From an uncultured Eubacteriales bacterium (lineage in GTDB: Bacteria > Bacillota > Clostridia > Christensenellales > Aristaeellaceae): DNA of 10,270 bases. The notes below the pieces were generated by a model that was given only the letters and a program-made list of their open reading frames with translations, was not told the DNA's origin and did no database searches. The position numbers were made by a program, and so were the translations under genes. Positions 1-6,104 of the stretch are shown here, piece after piece; position 1 is the stretch's first letter; each line of letters begins with the position of its first letter. The stretch is from the NCBI GenBank assembly GCA_900553295.1, contig USCR01000087.1, positions 1-10,270 of the forward strand. Reading direction: 5' to 3'.

Positions 1-213
1 GCCACTGCGCACGGCCTCCATGAGGGGAAAGAGCATCATCATGGTTTTGGAGCAGATGCCCTGGCCCTGGGCGTTCACCGGGCATCCATAGGTGCAGGCG
101 TACCGGTCGCCAATCTCCTCGCCGTTGCGGCAATAGCCCTCCGTATGGTCCCCGCGCAGAAAGCCGGTAACCTCGACGGTGAAGGCATACTCCTCATCAT
201 ACCACTTATGCAC
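1..213 (-). CDS. TIGR04076-like small protein, 3' end outside the window
   Basis: Seventy-one codons are visible before the left edge cuts the gene. The start is a GTG at 213-211, chosen because a perfect AGGAGG (complement of 221-226) lies 7 nt upstream and no ATG is better placed. The product begins MHKWYDEEYAF and continues with a beta-rich stretch holding four cysteines (C28, C40, C44, C54), including YACTYGCPVN and GICSK, then an amphipathic segment MMMLFPLMEAVRSG. This arrangement resembles the small TIGR04076 proteins of anaerobic Firmicutes (about 90-110 residues, function unknown); the match is from memory of the family, not a search. The cysteines could bind metal or be redox active, which is inference. 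It is divergent from the TetR-type gene at 380, so it is a natural candidate for that regulator's control. Confidence 0.6.
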   Translation of the reverse strand, partial: MHKWYDEEYAFTVEVTGFLRGDHTEGYCRNGEEIGDRYACTYGCPVNAQGQGICSKTMMMLFPLMEAVRSG

Positions 214-239
214 GCGCAGTCCTCCTGCCTTGCCGCCGG

Positions 240-251
240 GCCGGGCCCGGC
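240..251. repeat. 12-bp perfect GC palindrome in the leader of the minus-strand gene
   Basis: GCCGGGCCCGGC reads the same on both strands. It lies between the predicted transcription start and the ribosome site of the gene at 1-213. It could be a short hairpin or a protein-binding site; in a GC-rich genome it may also be chance. Confidence 0.3.
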
Positions 252-263
252 TGTATTTATTTT

Positions 264-292
264 ATTGTACACCAGGCGCACATCCGGCGCAA
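264..292 (-). promoter_or_regulatory. Probable promoter of the TIGR04076-like gene
   Basis: On the minus strand, TTGCGC (complement of 287-292) and TACAAT (complement of 264-269) are separated by exactly 17 nt. Transcription would begin near 257, giving a leader of about 44 nt that contains the 12-bp palindrome at 240-251 and the AGGAGG site. The -35 box is a moderate match and the -10 box a good one. Confidence 0.45.
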
Positions 293-315
293 GACGGGGA
301 AAAAAGCGGCCGGCA

Positions 316-344
316 TTGTCTTTCCCGCGCGGGGGCTCTATAAT
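316..344 (+). promoter_or_regulatory. Promoter of the TetR-type regulator, with palindrome in the spacer
   Basis: TTGTCT at 316-321 and a consensus TATAAT at 339-344 are 17 nt apart, placing the transcription start near 351 and a leader of about 30 nt before the ATG at 380. The spacer contains the perfect 10-bp palindrome CCCGCGCGGG at 324-333. A repressor bound there would block RNA polymerase, so this is a plausible autoregulatory operator. The operator role is inference. Confidence 0.65.
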
Positions 345-379
345 AAATCATCTTATCTCCATGCCAAGGAGGAACGTCC

Positions 380-922
380 ATGGAAAACCAGCGGATACGC
401 CTGAGCAAAAAGCTGCTGAAAAACGCGCTGCTGGAGCTGCTGCGGGAAAAGCGCATTGACAAAATTTCCATCAGCGAGCTATGCAGCGCGGCGCAGATCA
501 ACCGCACCACGTTTTATAAATATTACGGCAATCAATACGACCTGCTGGCGGAAATGGAGCAGGATTTTTTCCGTCAGCTCCAGGAAAATTTTCTGGACAA
601 GGACCCCGATGATGTGGAGAATCTCACGGAACTCATCCGCTTTCTGGACGCGGACCAGGACCGCTGGAAGGTGCTGATTAACAGCGTGGGCGACCAGGTT
701 TTCACGGAAAAGCTCTTTGATACGCCGGCCATCCGTTCCCTTTTCCGCCGGCATAGCCTGCGCAATGTGGACCCGCGCACGGAAGGGTATGTGCGCACGT
801 TTTTCTGCCAAGGTGGGTATGCGGTGCTTCGCCGCTGGCTCAACGCGGAACCGCCCCGGGAATCCCCCGAGGAGATTGCCCGGCTGCTGCGGAAATTGGC
901 GTCCCAGGTCATGGGAGTATGA
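380..922 (+). CDS. TetR/AcrR-family transcriptional regulator
   Basis: A 180-residue DNA-binding protein. Residues about 8-55 form the TetR helix-turn-helix: an N-terminal helix (RLSKKLLKNALLELLREK), then ISISELCSAAQINRTTFYKYYGN, where INRTTFYKYY is the typical recognition-helix signature. The rest, through RTFFCQGGYAVLRRWL, resembles the C-terminal ligand/dimer domain of the DhaS-like TetR subgroup often seen in Firmicutes. The ATG at 380 is supported by AGGAGG at 367-372 with 7 nt spacing. It has its own promoter (316-344) and is divergent from the small cysteine gene on its left. No permease or other obvious target adjoins it on the right. The ligand is unknown. Family assignment is secure; the regulatory target is inferred only from position. 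Confidence 0.88.
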   Translation: MENQRIRLSKKLLKNALLELLREKRIDKISISELCSAAQINRTTFYKYYGNQYDLLAEMEQDFFRQLQENFLDKDPDDVENLTELIRFLDADQDRWKVLINSVGDQVFTEKLFDTPAIRSLFRRHSLRNVDPRTEGYVRTFFCQGGYAVLRRWLNAEPPRESPEEIARLLRKLASQVMGV

Positions 923-965
923 TGAAAAACACCGGAGCAAGGGTACGTCCCGGTTAAACTGTCAA

Positions 966-999
966 AAAAGCCACTTTGCGATGTTGCAAAGTGGCTTTT
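966..999. terminator. Bidirectional Rho-independent terminator
   Basis: A perfect 14-bp stem (966-979 with 986-999) closes a 6-nt loop. On the plus strand the right arm ends in TTTT, terminating the TetR gene 44 nt after its stop. On the minus strand the arm is followed by TTTTTT (complement of 964-969), so the same hairpin should also end the operon that finishes with pepV at 1173. The minus orientation has the better T-run. Confidence 0.75.
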
Positions 1000-1068
1000 G
1001 CGAGGAAGCAAATTCGGTCAACCGGAGATCGTCCGAATATGTAAGGAACTGATTTTGCAAGCAAAATC
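997..1068. repeat. Cluster of three short inverted repeats next to the terminator
   Basis: Three inverted pairs follow the terminator. TTTGC 997-1001 pairs with GCAAA 1008-1012; ATTCGG 1012-1017 pairs with CCGAAT 1033-1038; GATTTTGC 1051-1058 pairs with GCAAAATC 1061-1068 across a 2-nt gap. With the terminator there are four consecutive hairpins, and TTTGC/GCAAA pairs recur in three of them. No reading frame here is credible. On the minus strand this would form the 3' untranslated region of the pepV operon. It may be a dispersed structured repeat or a small RNA. Confidence 0.45.
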
Positions 1069-1100
1069 AACAACCCGCCCCGCCGGACAGAGGGGCCGCG

Positions 1101-1129
1101 GCCCTTCTGACGCCTGTGGAGGGCTTTTT
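1101..1129 (+). terminator. Candidate plus-strand terminator hairpin
   Basis: GCCCTTC at 1101-1107 pairs with GGAGGGC at 1118-1124 (one T-G pair) around a 10-nt loop, followed at once by TTTTT at 1125-1129. This is the classic intrinsic-terminator shape, yet no plus-strand gene lies between it and the terminator at 966-999. It could be a back-up terminator for the TetR gene or the end of an unannotated short transcript. Its left arm overlaps the perfect palindrome GGGCCGCGGCCC at 1093-1104, so alternative folds are possible. Confidence 0.45.
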
Positions 1130-1168
1130 GATAGCCTGAGGGGTGCGCTCACCGAGAGGCAGCCCTCC
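1118..1168. repeat. Extended interrupted hairpin downstream of pepV
   Basis: GGAGGGCT (1118-1125) pairs with AGCCCTCC (1161-1168); inside it GCCT (1134-1137) pairs with AGGC (1157-1160) and GGTG (1142-1145) with CACC (1150-1153). The outer arm is shared with the terminator at 1101-1129, so the two structures exclude each other. It starts 4 bp beyond the pepV stop codon. On the minus strand no T-run follows, so it is more likely an RNA-stabilising or processing structure than a terminator. Confidence 0.45.
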
Positions 1169-1172
1169 CCAT

Positions 1173-2540
1173 TTACGCTCCCGCCAAGCGCAGCAGCGCG
1201 TTGGCGAAAATCTTCGCACTCTTCATCAACCCGGATACGGAGGCATATTCCCCTGCCTGGTGGGCCAGGTCCTCATCATCCGGGAAGGACGCGCCAAAGG
1301 CCACGCCCTGCTTGAGCACCTTGGCATAGGTGCCGCCGCCGGTGGCAAAGGCCTTGGCGGGCAAGCCGGTTTCCTCATGATACGCCGCCAGCAGGCAGCG
1401 CACCAGCTCGCTGTCCTCGGGCACATGGTGCGGCGCTTTCTGCTCCACCACCGTGACCTCTACCCCGGGGAGATGCTCCCGGGTGGCGGCAATGAGCGCC
1501 TCCTGATCCGCGGCCACGGGGCAGCGGTAATCCAGCGTGCAGAAGATGTCGCCGTTCTCCACGCGCATGATGCCCATGTTGCAGGTCAGGGCGCCGGACA
1601 CCTCGTCGGCACAGGCACAGCCCAGGGAGGCGCCGTCATGCTCCATGCCCACCGCCCGGGCAATGGCGGCCAGGGGACCTTCCGCGCCCAGCTCCGTAAG
1701 CAGGCAGAGCATCATGCCAATGGCGTTGCGCCGGCCCTGGGGATAGGCAGAGTGCCCGGGGATACCCTCCGCGGTGACCAGCACACCCTCGGGAGTCACC
1801 TCCGCGGTGTAGGGCAGGCCGGTCTTGGCGGCGTAGGCCCGCACGCGCTCCGCCAGGGCTTCGCCTCCCGCCAGCAGCGCCTGAGCCACGCCGGGAATCA
1901 CGTTCATCCGTTCCCCGGTGACCCAGCGCTTTACCTGCACCCCCGTGGGCGCCGCCTTGGCCGTCAGGTGGAAATGTACCATGCCCTTCTCCGTGTTGAT
2001 CACCGGGAAGCTGGCGTCCGGGGAAAAGCCCACTTCGGGCATACGCGCATGGGCGGCATAATAGGCCATGTCCTCCCAGCCGCTCTCCTCGTCGCAGCCA
2101 AGAATCAGGCGAATCTTCTTTTTCAGGGGCACGCCCGCCAGCGCCAGGGCCTTCATGGCCACCAGGGCGGCAATCACCGGGCCCTTGTCGTCGCTGGTGC
2201 CCCGGCCATAAATGCGGTCGCCCTCCCGCACGGGGGTAAAGGGCGGCGTCTGCCAGCCGTCCCCGGCGGGCACCACGTCCAGGTGGCCCAGCACGGCAAT
2301 GGTCTCCTCGCCCTGGCCCATCTCCGCGTCGCAGGCGTAGCCGTCATAATCCTTCACCGGGAAGCCCAGGGCGCGAATGTCCGCCATGGCGGTGTCCAGC
2401 ATCCGCCGTACCTCCGCACCGAAGGGCGCGCCGGGAGCGGCCTCCGCCTTTACAGAGGGCACGGCAATCCAGCGGTTGAGCAGCTCCACCAGGGTGGGCT
2501 CCAGGCCTTCGAGGGCCTGGGTAATTTTCGTATCCATCAT
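1173..2540 (-). CDS. pepV: M20-family dipeptidase PepV
   Basis: A 455-residue cytoplasmic zinc dipeptidase of the PepV type, which releases amino acids from dipeptides. Visible M20 motifs, counted from the chosen start: GHLDVVPAGDGW with metal ligand H86 and D88; GRGTSDDKGP with bridging D117; CDEESG with catalytic E151 and metal ligand E152; SPDASFP with D175; HSAYP in the lid domain; and the C-terminal metal histidine near H427 (DLAHQAGEY). Length is normal for PepV. The start is the ATG at 2540: AAGGAGG (complement of 2547-2553) lies 6 nt upstream. A second ATG follows at once at 2537. An upstream in-frame ATG at 2576 precedes the ribosome site and is rejected. It is the last gene of the minus-strand operon, 52 nt after the aminotransferase, with a hairpin in that gap. 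Confidence 0.9.
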   Translation of the reverse strand: MMDTKITQALEGLEPTLVELLNRWIAVPSVKAEAAPGAPFGAEVRRMLDTAMADIRALGFPVKDYDGYACDAEMGQGEETIAVLGHLDVVPAGDGWQTPPFTPVREGDRIYGRGTSDDKGPVIAALVAMKALALAGVPLKKKIRLILGCDEESGWEDMAYYAAHARMPEVGFSPDASFPVINTEKGMVHFHLTAKAAPTGVQVKRWVTGERMNVIPGVAQALLAGGEALAERVRAYAAKTGLPYTAEVTPEGVLVTAEGIPGHSAYPQGRRNAIGMMLCLLTELGAEGPLAAIARAVGMEHDGASLGCACADEVSGALTCNMGIMRVENGDIFCTLDYRCPVAADQEALIAATREHLPGVEVTVVEQKAPHHVPEDSELVRCLLAAYHEETGLPAKAFATGGGTYAKVLKQGVAFGASFPDDEDLAHQAGEYASVSGLMKSAKIFANALLRLAGA

Positions 2541-2562
2541 CGTATTCCTCCTTGCAGTCAGC

Positions 2563-2592
2563 ATCCCATGGGGCAAAGGACGTGCCCGGGAT
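2563..2592 (-). other. Intercistronic hairpin between the aminotransferase gene and pepV
   Basis: Directly after the aminotransferase stop codon the minus strand folds as ATCCC plus GGGC pairing with GCCC plus GGGAT, with a 9-nt loop and a 3-nt bulge. There is no T-run after it, so it is not a standard terminator. It sits just before the pepV ribosome site and could act as an RNA processing or stability element that sets pepV expression apart from the genes upstream. Confidence 0.4.
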
Positions 2593-3768
2593 TTACTCCG
2601 CCGTTTCCAGGGCCACCTTCAGCCGCAGGATGCCCTCTTCCACATAGCGAGCGGGGCAGCCGATATTGATGCGCAGGAAGCCGTCCCCGGCCTCCTGGCC
2701 AAAGAAGGTGCCGCCGGTGAAGGCAACCCCCGCCCGGTGGGTGAGCTTCATCAGGGTTTCGTTGTCATGGCCATAGGCCCGCAGGTCCAGCCATCCCAGG
2801 TACGTGGCCTCCATGGGGGTCAGCACTGCCTGGGGCAGATGCTCCCGCACCAGCTCGGCCAGCAGGCGGCGGTTGCCGTCCAGGTAGCCCAGCAGGGCGT
2901 CCAGCCATTCGTCCCCGTGCTGATAGGCGGCGCGGGTGGCCTCCAGGGCAAAGATATTGCCGCTGCGCACCCCGGCCCGGTCCATCTGCGATTGAATCAG
3001 CTGGCGGGTCTCCGCGTCCCGGCAGATCAGGCTGGCCTGCTGCAGGCCTGCCAGGTTGAAGGTCTTGCTGGCGGCGCACAGGGTCACCATCCGCGGGGCC
3101 TCCAGCTTCAGGCAGGAGACGAACTTCTCCGGGGCATAGACAAAGTCCGCGTGGATCTCGTCGGCGATGAGCGGCACGCCATAGCGGCCAAGCAGGGCCA
3201 GCAGCTTTTCCAGCTCCTCCCGCCGCCACAGGCGGGAAACGGGGTTGTGGGGGCTGCAGAGTATCATGGCCTTGGCGCCCCGCTGGAGCAGCGTCTCCAG
3301 GTGGCCGAAGTCCATGTCATAGCCGCCGTCCGCCCGGCGAATCAGCGGATTGTCCAGCACCTTGCGGCCCGTCTCCTGCACCGAGAAGCGGAAGGGCCCA
3401 TACACGGGGCTTTGGATAATCACCCCGTCCCCGGGCTGGGTCAGGGCCAGCAGGGACAGGCGGATGCCTGTCACCACGCAGGGGATCATCATGACATCCT
3501 CCCGGGTGAAGGCCACCTCGTGCCGCCGTGCCCAGAAGTCAATCAGCGCCTGATAATCGTCCGCCTCGGCTTCGGTGTAGCCGTAGGTGCCGTGGGCCGC
3601 CCGGGCCAGCAGCGCCTGCTGCACCGCCGGAGGGCTGGGGAAGTCCATGTCCGCCACCCACAGGGGCAGGATGTCGCCGCCCTCCCGCTGGCGCAGCTCG
3701 TCCCACTTCTCGCAGCGGGTACCCATGCGATAGATGCCTTCGTCGAAGTACTCTTTGGTAAATGCCAT
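2593..3768 (-). CDS. MalY/PatB-type pyridoxal-phosphate aminotransferase (probable cystathionine beta-lyase)
   Basis: A 391-residue fold-type I pyridoxal-phosphate enzyme. It starts MAFTKEYFDEG and carries the subgroup motif LPLWVADMDF (residues 34-43). Cofactor-site residues are visible: Y123 in SPVYGPF, N175 in SPHNPVSR, D203 in IADEIHADF, the Schiff-base lysine K235 in AASKTFNLAG, and the substrate-carboxylate arginine R366 in FLRINIGCP. These place it in the MalY/PatB family, whose members cleave cystathionine or cysteine C-S bonds to give pyruvate, ammonia and a thiol; some also act as aminotransferases. The exact substrate cannot be read from the sequence. Its ATG lies 3 nt after the methyltransferase stop codon, and its GAAGGAAGG ribosome site lies inside the end of that gene, so it is probably translationally coupled. 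Confidence 0.85.
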   Translation of the reverse strand: MAFTKEYFDEGIYRMGTRCEKWDELRQREGGDILPLWVADMDFPSPPAVQQALLARAAHGTYGYTEAEADDYQALIDFWARRHEVAFTREDVMMIPCVVTGIRLSLLALTQPGDGVIIQSPVYGPFRFSVQETGRKVLDNPLIRRADGGYDMDFGHLETLLQRGAKAMILCSPHNPVSRLWRREELEKLLALLGRYGVPLIADEIHADFVYAPEKFVSCLKLEAPRMVTLCAASKTFNLAGLQQASLICRDAETRQLIQSQMDRAGVRSGNIFALEATRAAYQHGDEWLDALLGYLDGNRRLLAELVREHLPQAVLTPMEATYLGWLDLRAYGHDNETLMKLTHRAGVAFTGGTFFGQEAGDGFLRINIGCPARYVEEGILRLKVALETAE

Positions 3769-3771
3769 GGT

Positions 3772-4380
3772 TCAGCCTTCCTTCTTCAGGGGTTCCCGGG
3801 CGCACAATACCCAGAAACCGCCGGATTTTTTGAGGATGTCCACTTGTCCAAACAGGGTTTTCAGGTACTTGAGGCAGCTTTCCGCCCCCTGCTGCTTGCG
3901 AATCACCAGGCATAGCCCGCCCCCGGGGAGCAGCGCCTCCGCCGCCTGGGCAAACATGCCGTAGATCACTTGCTTCCCCGCGCGGATGGGGGGATTGGTC
4001 ACCACCCAGTCAAAGCGCCGGCCGGCGAGGGCGGCAAAGCCGTCGCTTTCCAGCACCTCCAGGGAAACACCGTTGGCGGCGGCGTTCTTTTCCGCCAGGG
4101 CCAGGGCGCGGTGGTTCACGTCCACCAGGGTCAGGGCCAAGGCGGGGTTGTCCTTTTTCAGGGCGACGCCCACGGGCCCCCAGCCGCAGCCCAGGTCCAG
4201 CACCGCCCCGTGCAAGGGGGGCAGGGCCTCCAGCAGCAGCTCCGTGCCCTTGTCCAGCTCGCCCTTGGAGAACACCCCCGCGTCGGTCTCAAAGCGCAGG
4301 GAGTGCCCGTGATAGAGCACCGTGCAGGCCACCGGGCGGGAAGCACTGGTGGGGTCCGCGGTGTAGTATTGGTCGTTCAT
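3772..4380 (-). CDS. RsmC-like class I SAM-dependent methyltransferase
   Basis: A 202-residue single-domain methyltransferase. Motif I is VLDLGCGWGPVG (residues 60-71); the acidic residue after beta-2 is D87 in LTLVDVNHRAL; D113 in ESDGF lies near the adenine site; and the catalytic VTNPPIRAGK motif spans residues 127-136. NPP-type enzymes methylate exocyclic amino groups, and this arrangement matches the MTS (small methyltransferase) domain of RsmC/RlmG, which form m2G in rRNA. E. coli RsmC has an extra N-terminal domain; Firmicutes homologues are often this short form. The N-terminal HSLRFETDAGVFSKGELDKG segment is typical. Its ATG overlaps the pseudouridine synthase stop as ATGA (4380-4377). 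An rRNA target is inferred from family and neighbour. Confidence 0.82.
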   Translation of the reverse strand: MNDQYYTADPTSASRPVACTVLYHGHSLRFETDAGVFSKGELDKGTELLLEALPPLHGAVLDLGCGWGPVGVALKKDNPALALTLVDVNHRALALAEKNAAANGVSLEVLESDGFAALAGRRFDWVVTNPPIRAGKQVIYGMFAQAAEALLPGGGLCLVIRKQQGAESCLKYLKTLFGQVDILKKSGGFWVLCAREPLKKEG

Positions 4381-5108
4381 GCTTCCGCCTCCAGGGTCGC
4401 GTCCTGATACAGGGCGCTGATTTCTTCTTCGGTGAGCTCCCGCCAGGTACCGGGTTCCAGGGCCGGGTCCAGGGTCAGGGAGCCGAAGGTCAGCCGGGTG
4501 AGGCGGGTCACCGTCCGCTCCCGGGCCTCGAACATGCGCTTGATTTGGTGGAACTTGCCCTCCCGCACCCGTACCCGGGCCAGGGAGCGCATGGGTCCGG
4601 AGGAGAGGATGGTCATCTCCGCGGGCAGCGCCGTAAAGTCGCTCAGGGGAATGCCCTCCGCAAAGGCCTCCTCATCGGCGGGGTACAGGGGGCCGTCCAC
4701 CTCCGCCTCGTAGGTTTTCCATACGTGCCGGCGGGGGGAGAGCAGGCGGTGGTTCAGCTCCCCGTCGGTGGTGAGCAGAAGCAGCCCCGTGGTATCCTTG
4801 TCCAAGCGTCCCACGGGCATGCAGCCCATGGCCCCGTAGGCCGGGGGCAGCAGCTCCATCACCGTGGGCTGCTTCTTGTCCCGGGCGGCGGTGAGCAGCC
4901 CCGCGGGCTTGTGCAGCATCACATGGCGCACCAATCGCCCGTCCACGGCTTTGCCGCCCACGGCAAGGGGCGTAATCTCCGTGGGAAAGTCCGCCGATGG
5001 GTCGCGGACGCAGTTTCCTTCCGCGCATACCGCGCCGGAACGGATCAGCCGCTGCACCTCCGAGCGGCTGCCCAGGCCCAGGGTCACCAGCCAGCGATCC
5101 AGCCTCAT
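4377..5108 (-). CDS. RsuA-type 16S rRNA pseudouridine synthase
   Basis: A 243-residue protein with an N-terminal S4 RNA-binding domain (MRLDRWLVTLGLGSRSEVQRL, about residues 1-50), the family motif MLHKPAG (64-70) and the catalytic motif GRLDKDTTGLLLLTTDG, whose D103 is the nucleophilic aspartate of the RsuA/RluB/E/F family. The C-terminal REGKFHQIKRMFE motif completes the fold. RsuA forms pseudouridine at position 516 of E. coli 16S rRNA; paralogues act on 23S rRNA, so the exact site is not certain. The ATG at 5108 overlaps the upstream gene's stop as ATGA, and GGAGG lies 10 nt before it. A longer in-frame extension to 5201 lies inside the upstream gene, has a low-complexity glycine run and is rejected. 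It shares an operon with an RsmC-like methyltransferase. Confidence 0.87.
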   Translation of the reverse strand: MRLDRWLVTLGLGSRSEVQRLIRSGAVCAEGNCVRDPSADFPTEITPLAVGGKAVDGRLVRHVMLHKPAGLLTAARDKKQPTVMELLPPAYGAMGCMPVGRLDKDTTGLLLLTTDGELNHRLLSPRRHVWKTYEAEVDGPLYPADEEAFAEGIPLSDFTALPAEMTILSSGPMRSLARVRVREGKFHQIKRMFEARERTVTRLTRLTFGSLTLDPALEPGTWRELTEEEISALYQDATLEAEA

Positions 5109-5965
5109 GCCTCCGCCGCCTCCGTTTGCGTTGCTTTTTTCGAGGGGAGCGCCTGGGCGAAGGCCGCGGGGATCAGCGCCTTCAGGGGCAGCAGCGGGCA
5201 CAGCAGCACCAGGAAGGCAATTCCCACCAGGTAGAGGTTGTCCGTCAGGGGCGGCAGGGTCACGCTGCCCGTGGCCAGGCCGCTTATTGCGGCCAACAGC
5301 TGGGATACGTAGCCCCGGCCGATAAGGGCCACCGCCACCAGGAAGGGCACGTAGGTCAGCGCCCCGGCCAGGTTGGCCACCAGCAGGCGCAGACGGTGTC
5401 CCCGCACGGCGCTGCCGGGGAGCTGGCGCGCGTCCCCATGCCGCCGCCAGGACAGAAACGCCATGCCCACCAGCAGCAGCACCACCGTCAGGGCGTAGAT
5501 GCCAAAGCCCACCAGCAGCCCCTGGGTGAACTTGCCGCCGCCCAGATCCATGAAAAAGCGCATCAGCGTAAACGCGTCCACCAGCCCGTTATAGGCCATG
5601 GACATGCCCACCGTCACCGCCAGGCAGGGCAGGCCCCATACCACCAGCCACAGCCCCTGCCGCAGGCTGCACAGCAGCTTGCGACCATAATCCTGGAAGG
5701 AAACCACCTGCCCCAGCGGATACTCTGCCCCATCCAGCAGGAAGGCCAGGGCCTGGGCGGCGTTCTGCCGCATGGGCAGCACCAGCAATACAAACAATAC
5801 CGGGCACAGCCAGGCCAGGGGCGCGGCCTGGGGCACGGATAAAAACAGCAGCGGCGCTAGGGCGATCAGGCACACCACCGCCTGCAGCAAAAAACCCTGC
5901 AACAGCGCCCCGAAATGCGCGGTATACGTCCGCCAGGCGCAAAGCAATATTTGCCGAACTTTCAT
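5105..5965 (-). CDS. Polytopic membrane protein of unknown function
   Basis: A 286-residue hydrophobic protein that I do not recognise as a named family. Likely membrane segments, from hydrophobicity by eye, are near residues 19-42, 48-65, 103-122, 148-170, 195-216 and 243-265. A conserved-looking loop (LLDGAEYPLGQVVSFQDYGRKLL, residues 77-98) precedes the third, and a charged loop (SWRRHGDARQLPG, 172-184) follows the fourth. The tail is polar. The layout resembles the DUF975-type integral membrane proteins of Firmicutes, but this is only a suggestion. The start at 5965 is chosen because AAGGAGG precedes it (12 nt spacing); an ATG at 5995 lies upstream of that ribosome site. It is the first gene of the five-gene operon behind the promoter at 6004-6032. 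Confidence 0.7.
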   Translation of the reverse strand: MKVRQILLCAWRTYTAHFGALLQGFLLQAVVCLIALAPLLFLSVPQAAPLAWLCPVLFVLLVLPMRQNAAQALAFLLDGAEYPLGQVVSFQDYGRKLLCSLRQGLWLVVWGLPCLAVTVGMSMAYNGLVDAFTLMRFFMDLGGGKFTQGLLVGFGIYALTVVLLLVGMAFLSWRRHGDARQLPGSAVRGHRLRLLVANLAGALTYVPFLVAVALIGRGYVSQLLAAISGLATGSVTLPPLTDNLYLVGIAFLVLLCPLLPLKALIPAAFAQALPSKKATQTEAAEA

Positions 5966-6003
5966 AAAAAGCAGCGTCCTCCTTGCGTATAACATCCCAG
6001 CCC

Positions 6004-6032
6004 ATTATACCCAAGGCGCAAGGGAATTGCAA
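6004..6032 (-). promoter_or_regulatory. Promoter of the five-gene minus-strand operon
   Basis: On the minus strand TTGCAA (6027-6032) and a consensus TATAAT (complement of 6004-6009) are 17 nt apart. Transcription would start near 5997, giving a short leader of about 30 nt to the ATG at 5965. This is the only strong promoter I find upstream of the operon. Confidence 0.7.
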
Positions 6033-6056
6033 ACATTTCACATTTCATGGTAGAAT
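6027..6056 (+). promoter_or_regulatory. Divergent promoter of the radical SAM gene, sharing the same -35 box
   Basis: TTGCAA at 6027-6032 is palindromic, so it also reads as a -35 box on the plus strand. TAGAAT at 6051-6056 follows after 18 nt and is preceded by TGG, an extended -10 element (6048-6050). Transcription would start near 6063, about 42 nt before the ATG at 6105. Confidence 0.55.
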
Positions 6057-6104
6057 AAGAAATCATTTTCCCTGCCATTGGGGAAGGAGGAGGCAACCCG
6101 CACC

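Noticed and set aside
1143..2669. Long open frame on the plus strand opposite pepV
   Set aside because: It is histidine-, glycine- and glutamine-rich with no recognisable domain, and it lies antisense to a gene with intact M20 motifs. GC-rich coding DNA commonly leaves such open antisense frames.
2377..3915. Long open frame on the plus strand opposite the aminotransferase gene
   Set aside because: Same pattern: low-complexity composition and no ribosome site, opposite a gene with all cofactor-site residues in place.
5109..5201. N-terminal extension of the pseudouridine synthase
   Set aside because: It lies inside the membrane-protein gene, contains a glycine run and precedes the conserved S4-domain start; the ATGA overlap at 5108 is the better start.
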